A stretch of DNA of 6,289 nucleotides from positions 1 to 6,289 of the forward strand of contig JAGWZT010000125.1 of the NCBI GenBank assembly GCA_018971925.1, in the 5' to 3' direction. Position 1 is the first letter of the stretch; every line of letters begins with the position of its first letter. The position numbers and the translations under genes were made by a program. Shown here one piece after another: positions 1-5,057 of the stretch. The notes below the pieces were generated by a model. That model did not search any database. It saw only the letters and a program-made list of their open reading frames with translations, and had not been told where the DNA came from. This DNA is from Lysobacteraceae bacterium. Lineage in GTDB: Bacteria > Pseudomonadota > Gammaproteobacteria > Xanthomonadales > Rhodanobacteraceae.

Positions 1-583
1 CGGCCGCCGCTCGTGGCCGTTGCCGAAATTGTTCCTGGTGATGGCGACGCAGAACCCCATCGAACAGGAAGGCACCTTTCCGCTGCCCGAAGCGCAACTC
101 GATCGATTCCTTTTGCACGTCCCGGTCGGGTATCCGAAAGCGGATTCGGAGCGCGAAATCATGCGGCTGGCGCATTCGCGGGCACGCGAAGAACTGGCGC
201 CGCACGCGCGACCGGAACGGTTGCTGACGCAGGGCGATTTGTTTGCGGCGCGCGGGCAGGTGCTCGACTTGCACATGGCGGAGGGCCTGGGCGAATACAT
301 CGTGCAATTGGTGCTCGCGACGCGCGACCCGCGGCCATGGGCGCCGGGCTTGCGCGGCAAGATCGCGTGGGGCGCGAGCCCGCGCGCCAGCATTGCGCTG
401 GAACGTTGCGCGCGCGCCGCCGCATGGCTTGCGGGACGTGACTTCGTGTTGCCCGAGGATATCCAGTCGCTCGCCCCGGATGCCCTGCGCCATCGCGTGC
501 TGCTGGGCTACGAAGCGGAAGCCGAAGGTTTGCGCGTGGATGATGTGGTGAAGCAGCTGCTGGAGCGCGTACCGCTGCCGTGA
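1..583 (+). CDS. moxR: MoxR-family AAA+ ATPase, C-terminal part (5' truncated by window)
   Basis: MoxR AAA+ ATPases are cytoplasmic chaperone-like proteins that use ATP to activate or mature partner proteins, often VWA-domain proteins encoded next door. The reading frame is open from base 2 to the TGA at 581-583, giving 193 visible residues. The visible part starts just before sensor 1 (MATQNP, about residues 14-19), followed by the MoxR box FPLPEAQLDRF (26-37) with its conserved arginine, then the lid domain with sensor 2 in WGASPRAS (123-130) and the C-terminal helical segment ending LLERVPLP. The Walker A and Walker B motifs and the true start lie upstream of the window. A TTG at 20 could be read as a start, but family residues continue in frame before it, so it is internal. 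It lies upstream of DUF58 and the Bat genes on the same strand, the standard arrangement. Family assignment is very secure; the exact substrate is unknown. Confidence 0.96.
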   Translation, partial: GRRSWPLPKLFLVMATQNPIEQEGTFPLPEAQLDRFLLHVPVGYPKADSEREIMRLAHSRAREELAPHARPERLLTQGDLFAARGQVLDLHMAEGLGEYIVQLVLATRDPRPWAPGLRGKIAWGASPRASIALERCARAAAWLAGRDFVLPEDIQSLAPDALRHRVLLGYEAEAEGLRVDDVVKQLLERVPLP

Positions 584-585
584 CA

Positions 586-606
586 CCCCCTTCCGACGGA
601 AGGGGG
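586..606. repeat. Perfect 9-bp hairpin with 3-nt loop
   Basis: The arms CCCCCTTCC (586-594) and GGAAGGGGG (598-606) pair perfectly around the loop GAC. The stem begins three bases after the moxR stop codon. The bases after the 3' arm are GC rich rather than T rich, which argues against a rho-independent terminator. It is immediately followed by a second hairpin at 608-622. Confidence 0.7.
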
Positions 607-607
607 G

Positions 608-622
608 CGCGACGAAGTCGCG
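608..622. repeat. Perfect 6-bp hairpin with GAA loop
   Basis: The arms CGCGAC (608-613) and GTCGCG (617-622) flank GAA. One base separates it from the preceding 9-bp hairpin, giving a tandem stem-loop pair right after the moxR stop. Paired adjacent stems are a usual layout for REP-like elements. Confidence 0.6.
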
Positions 623-687
623 GGGAGATGTGGTCGCACGCGAACGGCAACCGATGCCCTCGTCGCGCTTCGCGCGCGTTCGCTACG

Positions 688-715
688 CTCCGCCCTTCGC
701 TCGCGAAGGGCGGAG
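688..715. repeat. Perfect 12-bp hairpin overlapping a Shine-Dalgarno-like sequence
   Basis: The arms CTCCGCCCTTCG (688-699) and CGAAGGGCGGAG (704-715) pair without mismatch around the loop CTCG. The 3' arm contains most of GGAGGT (712-717), the strongest Shine-Dalgarno-like sequence ahead of the DUF58 gene, so folding would hide it. No T run follows. It could reduce or regulate initiation at the DUF58 start, or it may simply be the last stem of the REP-like element. Confidence 0.7.
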
Positions 716-737
716 GTCACAAACCTCATGGCACACC

Positions 738-1691
738 ATGTCTGCAAGTGTCGACCACATAACCGAACCCACCCTCGGCATTGCACGCGTCGATCTCTCC
801 GAACTGATCGCGCTGCGCGCACGTGCGGGCAAGCCGGTGGCGCACGCCGCGAACATCCGCACGCCGCTCGCGGGAGGCCATGTCTCCGCGCTGCGCGGCC
901 GCGGCATGGATTACGCGGAGTCACGCATTTACCAGGCGGGTGACGATTCGCGCAATATCGATTGGCGGCGCACCGCGCGAAGCGGCAAGTGGCACACCAA
1001 GCTGTTCCAGGCGGAGCGCGAGCACAGTTTGCTGTTGTTGATCGATACGCACGCAACGATGCGGTTCGGCACACGCACGCGCTTCAAGTCCGTGGCTGCA
1101 GCGCGTGCTGCCGCATGGCTTGCCTGGACTTGCGTGCGCGGTGGGGATCGCGTGGGCGCCATGGCGTTCGGCAGCCAGCGTGTCGCCGTCGATCCGCAAC
1201 CCGGCACGCGCGGCGCGTTGGGGGTGCTCGGGGCCGTCGCGCGTTGGGATGAGCAAACGTCCTCTGCGCGGGAAGGCAATGCCGAACCGTTGTCGGTGGC
1301 CCTTGCGCGTGCGCAGCGAATGGCCATATCCGGCAACCAGGTTTGGCTGCTGTCCGACGGCTGGTGCACCGATGCTTCCGCAGCGCACGCGCTGGTGCGC
1401 CTGAAGCGCCACGCCGATGTTCGGGTTGCCATCGTGGTGGACGCGCTGGAACATGTACTCGCGCCCGCGGGCGATTATGTTTTCGACGCGCCCTCGGGGC
1501 GGCATCGCGTCGATCTTTCGACGGCCGGTGCCCGCGTGCAACTGCGCGACCAACTCGCCCGTGGTTGCCGTGCGTTGGCGAAGGCCTGCGATGAAGCTTC
1601 GGTGCCATGGGTGATACTGGCCACCGGCGAAGAGCCGGATTTGCGTCTGGCACCGCTGTTGCGCAGGCGCATTCTGGAGCGCCGCCGATGA
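738..1691 (+). CDS. DUF58-domain protein (degenerate VWA-like), MoxR partner
   Basis: This encodes a 317-residue soluble protein of the DUF58 family, a VWA-like fold usually encoded right after moxR; its biochemical role is not established. The signature Y-x-A-G-D-D-x-R-N-I-D-W is at residues 65-76, followed by RRTARSGKWHTKLFQAERE (77-95). A hydrophobic beta strand then leads into the MIDAS-position motif LLIDTHATM (100-108). A second core strand, VWLLSDGW (202-209), supplies the usual D-G. There is no signal peptide or membrane segment, so it should be cytoplasmic. The start chosen is ATG 738, the first ATG in frame near the conserved N-terminus. A GTG at 630 would add 36 residues encoded by the hairpin element and is unlikely. 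No good Shine-Dalgarno sits at normal spacing. Its stop overlaps the next start by ATGA. Confidence 0.92.
   Translation: MSASVDHITEPTLGIARVDLSELIALRARAGKPVAHAANIRTPLAGGHVSALRGRGMDYAESRIYQAGDDSRNIDWRRTARSGKWHTKLFQAEREHSLLLLIDTHATMRFGTRTRFKSVAAARAAAWLAWTCVRGGDRVGAMAFGSQRVAVDPQPGTRGALGVLGAVARWDEQTSSAREGNAEPLSVALARAQRMAISGNQVWLLSDGWCTDASAAHALVRLKRHADVRVAIVVDALEHVLAPAGDYVFDAPSGRHRVDLSTAGARVQLRDQLARGCRALAKACDEASVPWVILATGEEPDLRLAPLLRRRILERRR
1676..1679 (+). promoter_or_regulatory. Ribosome binding site of the DUF4381 gene
   Basis: GGAG lies 8 bases before ATG 1688, inside the end of the DUF58 gene. It supports the ATG within the ATGA overlap as the start, rather than an upstream in-frame codon. Confidence 0.6.
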
Positions 1692-2194
1692 GCGGGCCGG
1701 CGCTGCGGGATATCCATTTGCCTCCTGCGCATTGGTGGCCGCCGGCGCCCGGCTGGTGGCTGCTTGCAGCCTTGCTGTTGATCGCAGCGATCGGAATCGC
1801 ATGGTGGTTTCGGCGCATGGGGCGCGGCAATCCGGTGCGCGTGGCGCTGCGCGAAATCGACGCGCTCGAAGCCGCGCATGCGTGTGATGGAAACACTGGG
1901 CGACTGGCGGACGGAGCGTCGCGATTGATGCGGCGGGTGGCGCTGCGTGCGGCGCCGGATGTTGCCTCGCAGACGGGTGCGGAATGGCGTGCATTCGTGC
2001 AAATGCACGCACCCGACGCGACCACCCGGCAGGCGTTGGACGAACTGGTCGGCGAGCGTTTTCGTGCGCAGCCGATGCTGGACGCGCCGGCTTTGCTGGC
2101 GGCGTTGCGGGCGTGGTGCCGGAGTGCGCTGCGCGCGTGTGGTGCTCGCGATGCGCATGGCGCTCCCTCTTCCACCATGGCGGCATCCCCATGA
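1688..2194 (+). CDS. DUF4381 small membrane-anchored protein
   Basis: This encodes a 168-residue protein of the DUF4381 family, found in Gammaproteobacterial MoxR/Bat clusters between the DUF58 and first VWA genes; its function is unknown. The N-terminus LRDIHLPPAHWWPPAPGWW (6-24) is the family hallmark. One transmembrane helix follows at about 22-41, then FRRMGR, whose charge places the C-terminal domain in the cytoplasm. The soluble part shows the family pattern of an arginine-rich helix (SRLMRRVALRAAP, 78-90) and GAEWRAFVQ (97-105). The start ATG 1688 overlaps the DUF58 stop, and the stop overlaps the next start, so it is translationally coupled on both sides. Its topology would allow it to contact MoxR or DUF58 on the inner side and the VWA proteins within the membrane; that is inference. 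Confidence 0.88.
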   Translation: MSGPALRDIHLPPAHWWPPAPGWWLLAALLLIAAIGIAWWFRRMGRGNPVRVALREIDALEAAHACDGNTGRLADGASRLMRRVALRAAPDVASQTGAEWRAFVQMHAPDATTRQALDELVGERFRAQPMLDAPALLAALRAWCRSALRACGARDAHGAPSSTMAASP

Positions 2195-3171
2195 CGTTCG
2201 CATGGCCATGGATGTTCCTGCTGCTGCCGTTGCCGTGGCTGGCCTGGAAATTCCTGCCGCCTGCAGCGCCAGGCGCGGCGCTGCGCCTGCCGCAGCCGGT
2301 CACGCTCACGCAGCTCACAGCGGTTGCCCACGTCACGAGTTGGCGCGTGTGGGTAGCCGCTTTGGCATGGGTGTTGCTGGTTTGTGCGGCCGCGCGTCCC
2401 CAGCAACCGGCGCCGCCGCAGGCGATCACGCATACCGGGCGCGCCCTGATGCTGGCGGTCGATTGCTCCGGCAGCATGGCGATCGAAGACATGCGCTTCG
2501 GCGACACGGTGGTCAGCCGTTTCGCCGCGGTGAAAGCCATCGCGCAACGCTTCATCAGGCAGCGTTCCGGCGATGATGTTGGCCTGGTCCTGTTCGGCAC
2601 CCAGGCGTACCTGATGACACCGATGACCTTCGACGTGGACGCGGTCGCCAAACAGATGGACGGCGCTGCCGTCGGCCTCGCCGGCCGCGAAACCGCAATC
2701 GGCGATGCGATCGTGCTCGCGGTGAAACACCTGTCGGCGTTGCCCGCGCGTGCGCGCGTGCTGGTGCTGCTGACCGACGGCGTCAACACTGCCGGAAGCG
2801 TGGCGCCGCTGGACGCGGCGAAGTTGGCGAAGGCCGCGGGCGTGCGCATCTACACGATCGGCGTGGGCTCCAGCGCGCAGGCCATCAGCGCATTCGGCTT
2901 TCAGTTTCCGGCGCCGGACAACCAGTTGGATGTGCAGGTACTGACACGCATCGCGGACGCGACCGGTGGCCACTTCTTCCGCGCATCGGACGGCGGCCAG
3001 TTGGCGCAGGCCTATCATGCGATCGATGCGCTGGAGCCGCTGGCGACCGGCCGTTCGCTGCTGCGTCCCGACCACGAGTGGTATCCATGGCCGCTTGCGC
3101 TGGCTTTGTTGCTGGGTTGCGTCCTGCTGCCCTGGGATGGCTGGCGCAGGCGCGGGGTGGTGGTTGCATGA
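2191..3171 (+). CDS. batA: BatA-like VWA membrane protein with intact MIDAS
   Basis: This encodes a 326-residue inner-membrane protein of the BatA type. Two transmembrane helices lie at about 5-20 and 52-68, followed by a VWA domain (about 84-280), a third helix (about 299-316) and a short arginine-rich tail (RRR at 319-321). Positive charges flank the inner ends, so the VWA domain is predicted to be periplasmic. The metal ion-dependent adhesion site is complete: DCSGS at 91-95, the threonine in RETAIGDAI at 168, and TDG at 195-197. The domain should therefore bind a divalent cation and a ligand, perhaps the neighbouring VWA-TPR protein or BatD. The start ATG 2191 overlaps the DUF4381 stop; only a weak GGCGG (2179-2183) precedes it, in keeping with coupled translation. 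The length and three-helix plan match the family. Confidence 0.93.
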   Translation: MTFAWPWMFLLLPLPWLAWKFLPPAAPGAALRLPQPVTLTQLTAVAHVTSWRVWVAALAWVLLVCAAARPQQPAPPQAITHTGRALMLAVDCSGSMAIEDMRFGDTVVSRFAAVKAIAQRFIRQRSGDDVGLVLFGTQAYLMTPMTFDVDAVAKQMDGAAVGLAGRETAIGDAIVLAVKHLSALPARARVLVLLTDGVNTAGSVAPLDAAKLAKAAGVRIYTIGVGSSAQAISAFGFQFPAPDNQLDVQVLTRIADATGGHFFRASDGGQLAQAYHAIDALEPLATGRSLLRPDHEWYPWPLALALLLGCVLLPWDGWRRRGVVVA

Positions 3172-5057
3172 GCGCTGCCGAACTCCCGTTGCATTTCCTG
3201 CGGCCGTGGTGGTGGCTGGCGGTGGCACCGCTGCCGTTGGCGTTGTGGATGCTGGCGAGGAACGGCAACGGCCGCGCGGCGTTGGCGAAGCTGGCCGATG
3301 CCGCGCTGCTGCCGCACCTGCTGAGCAACACCGGTGCGCACAGACGGCTTGTGTTGGGGCTGGTCGCATCGGCGTGGCTGCTCGCCGTTGCTGCGCTGTC
3401 GGGGCCGGCCTGGCAGAAGATGGCGACGCCGCTGTACGTCAATGGGGCGGCGCGCGTGGTGGTGCTGTCGCTTTCGGACGACATGCTGGCGCAGGACATG
3501 CAGCCCGATCGCATGGCACGGGCGCGCTTCGCGGTGCGCGATCTGCTGAATGACGCGGGCGACGCGCGCATGGCGCTGGTGGCCTATGCCGGTGCAGCGT
3601 TCACGGTGGCGCCGCTGACGAATGACAAGAACACGATCCTCAATCTGCTGCAGGCGCTCGAGCCGGACGTAATGCCCGTGCCCGGCAACGACGCCGCGGC
3701 GGGCATCCGGCGAGGGGTCGAGTTGCTCCGGCAGGCACACGCCAAGGGCGGAGAAGTCGTGTTGGTGACCGACACCGCCGATGACGCCGCGGTCGCGCAG
3801 GCGAAGGCCGCACGTGCTGCGGGCATCCGCGTGGACGTGCTCGGCATAGGCACCCGCGAAGGCGCGCCGGTTCCACGGCATGGCGGCGGATTTGCGAGCG
3901 GGTCGGGCGGAACATTGATGGCGCGCCGCGACGATGCGGCGTTGCGCGCCGTCGCGGATGCGGGCGGCGGCCGCTACGTCGTGCTGCAGACGGACGGCGC
4001 CGGTGCGGCCGCGTTCGGCACGCCGGTGACGGAAGCGGGACACGCGAGCCGCGCCGAACGCGCACAGTTGTGGCGCGATGGCGGCATCTGGTTGCTTCCC
4101 GTATTGCTGATCGTGGTGGCGCTGGCGTTCCGGCGTGGCTGGTTGCTGGTACTTGCATTGTTGGTGCTGCCGATCGGCATGCCCGCTGCGCAAGCGTCCA
4201 CATGGGATTCGTTGTGGTCGAATCGCGACCAGCGCGCGTTGCAGGCGCTTCAACACGGCGACACCGCGCAGGCACGCGGACTTGCGTCCACGCCCGGCGT
4301 GCGTGGGGCCGCCGATTATCGCGCGGGTGACTATGCCGACGCTGCTAAAGCCTTTGTGCAGGACGACGATGCACGTTCACATTACAACCTCGGCAACGCA
4401 TTGGCCAAACAAGGCAAATATGGAAAGGCCATCGCGGCCTACCAAAAAGCCCTGCAGCGCGACCCGAAAATGACGGATGCGCGCGCGAACCTCGAAGCGG
4501 TCGAGGATTGGTTGAAGAAACATCAAAATCCGCCGCAATCCGGCCAGCAAGGCAACAACGCGAACCAGCAAGGAAAGCCCTCGTCGTCGTCGGCCGCCGG
4601 TTCATCCAGCCAGAACGCGGGAAAGGACTCCGAAAAATCCGGCACACAGCAGAGCGCTGCCGCGTCCACGCCGCAGGCATCCTCGGCAACCGGCGCGAAT
4701 GGCGCCGCCGGCGGGCAAAGTGCGCAGCGGCAGGGAAACGCAGGCACGGCGCGACAGGATCACGATGGCGCATCGGCCGATGAAGCCGCCAAGCAACAAC
4801 GGCAGGCGCAACAGGCCGCGCAGGCGCTCTCGCGTGAGATGCAACAAGCGCACGGCGCAACGCGTTCCGGAAAGCAGGGAGACGCGAATTCATTCGCGCT
4901 TGGACAAGGCGTGCCGAAACAGGATGGCCGTTTCGATGCGCAGCAACGCGCGATGTTGCAGGCCGTGCAGGACGACCCCGGCGCGCTGCTGCGCCGGAAG
5001 TTCCGGCTGGAATGGGAACAACGCAACGGGCAGCAACAAGAGGATCCGCAGCAATGA
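3168..5057 (+). CDS. batB: VWA-TPR fusion protein (BatB/BatC-like), degenerate MIDAS
   Basis: This encodes a 629-residue fusion of what are separate BatB and BatC proteins in Bacteroides. Order: helices at about 11-29 and 61-79, VWA domain (about 95-280), helices at about 307-320 and 324-342, TPR repeats (about 380-440), a Gln/Ser/Ala/Gly-rich linker (about 453-560), and a conserved tail whose VQDDPGALLRRKF (600-612) is typical of BatC-like proteins. The loop between helices 1 and 2 is basic, so the VWA and TPR parts are predicted to be periplasmic. The MIDAS is unusual: SLSDD (101-105) replaces DxSxS, and TDT (201-203) replaces TDG. Helix 4 ends in AAQAS, resembling a signal peptidase site. 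The start ATG 3168 overlaps the batA stop, and the stop overlaps batD. The symbol batB is by similarity of the first half only; batC would fit the second half. Confidence 0.92.
   Translation: MSAAELPLHFLRPWWWLAVAPLPLALWMLARNGNGRAALAKLADAALLPHLLSNTGAHRRLVLGLVASAWLLAVAALSGPAWQKMATPLYVNGAARVVVLSLSDDMLAQDMQPDRMARARFAVRDLLNDAGDARMALVAYAGAAFTVAPLTNDKNTILNLLQALEPDVMPVPGNDAAAGIRRGVELLRQAHAKGGEVVLVTDTADDAAVAQAKAARAAGIRVDVLGIGTREGAPVPRHGGGFASGSGGTLMARRDDAALRAVADAGGGRYVVLQTDGAGAAAFGTPVTEAGHASRAERAQLWRDGGIWLLPVLLIVVALAFRRGWLLVLALLVLPIGMPAAQASTWDSLWSNRDQRALQALQHGDTAQARGLASTPGVRGAADYRAGDYADAAKAFVQDDDARSHYNLGNALAKQGKYGKAIAAYQKALQRDPKMTDARANLEAVEDWLKKHQNPPQSGQQGNNANQQGKPSSSSAAGSSSQNAGKDSEKSGTQQSAAASTPQASSATGANGAAGGQSAQRQGNAGTARQDHDGASADEAAKQQRQAQQAAQALSREMQQAHGATRSGKQGDANSFALGQGVPKQDGRFDAQQRAMLQAVQDDPGALLRRKFRLEWEQRNGQQQEDPQQ
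4128..4199 (+). other. Signal-peptide-like segment at the BatB/BatC fusion junction
   Basis: Residues 321-344 of the VWA-TPR protein read FRRG, then a hydrophobic core WLLVLALLVLPIG, then MPAAQAS. This has the n-, h- and c-regions of a Sec signal peptide with an AQA|S cleavage site after residue 343. It coincides with the boundary between the VWA half and the TPR half. Either it is simply the last membrane helix, or it is a relic or still-functional signal peptide of an ancestral separate BatC. Confidence 0.5.
4524..4847 (+). other. Low-complexity Gln/Ser/Ala/Gly-rich linker in the TPR half
   Basis: About residues 453-560 of the VWA-TPR protein are dominated by Q, S, A, G and N, with a run of four serines encoded by TCG four times (4581-4592). 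The end of the stretch is glutamine- and alanine-rich with heptad-like spacing and may form a helix. Linkers of this kind between the TPR repeats and the DDPxxLLRRKF tail are usual in BatC-like proteins. It is predicted to be a flexible periplasmic segment. Confidence 0.7.
5041..5044 (+). promoter_or_regulatory. Ribosome binding site of batD
   Basis: AGGA, within AAGAGGA (5038-5044), lies 9 bases before ATG 5054 and 12 before the second ATG at 5057. The spacing favours the first ATG, which also forms the ATGA overlap with the stop of the VWA-TPR gene. Confidence 0.65.

Larger units (their letters stand above)
584..737. repeat. Intergenic hairpin-rich element, REP-like
   Basis: This 154-base gap between moxR and the DUF58 gene is the only break in an otherwise overlapping operon. 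It contains three perfect inverted repeats (586-606, 608-622, 688-715) and short weaker stems near 664-688. None is followed by a T run on either strand, so they do not look like intrinsic terminators. Clusters of short GC-rich hairpins between genes are typical of REP-type repeats common in Xanthomonadales; membership of a genome-wide repeat family is an inference that cannot be tested from one copy. I see no convincing sigma-70 promoter here. Possible roles are mRNA stabilisation of the moxR part, or uncoupling of moxR expression from the downstream genes. Confidence 0.6.

Noticed and set aside
20..22. TTG as the moxR start
   Set aside because: Family-like residues (GRRSWPLPKL) continue in frame upstream to the window edge, and the Walker motifs must lie before it, so the gene is truncated by the window.
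13..441. Alternative + frame ORF of 142 codons over moxR
   Set aside because: It overlaps the moxR frame, which carries TQNP, PEAQLDRF and GASPRAS; the alternative product is an Ala/Arg/Gly-rich shadow.
586..606. Rho-independent terminator after moxR
   Set aside because: The stem is strong but there is no T run after it on the + strand or on the reverse strand.
630..737. GTG 630 as the DUF58 start, adding 36 residues
   Set aside because: The extra residues (SSRFARVRYAPPFAREG and so on) are translated hairpin element, unlike the family N-terminus, and there is no Shine-Dalgarno at that GTG.
1084..3369. Very long antisense open frame (761 codons), and another at 921-2849
   Set aside because: They lie opposite well-supported DUF58, DUF4381 and VWA genes. 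Their translations are Arg/Ala/Pro/His-rich with no recognisable motif, as expected from GC-biased codon positions on the complementary strand.
4581..4592. Four TCG repeats as a phase-variable microsatellite
   Set aside because: Trinucleotide units in frame change only the serine count in a linker and cannot switch the gene off; the tract is short.
4883..4898. Inverted repeat CGCGAAT-TC-ATTCGCG
   Set aside because: Its arms are only 7 bp, it is in coding sequence for the Bat tail region, and it has no nearby partner sites; chance or codon use explains it.
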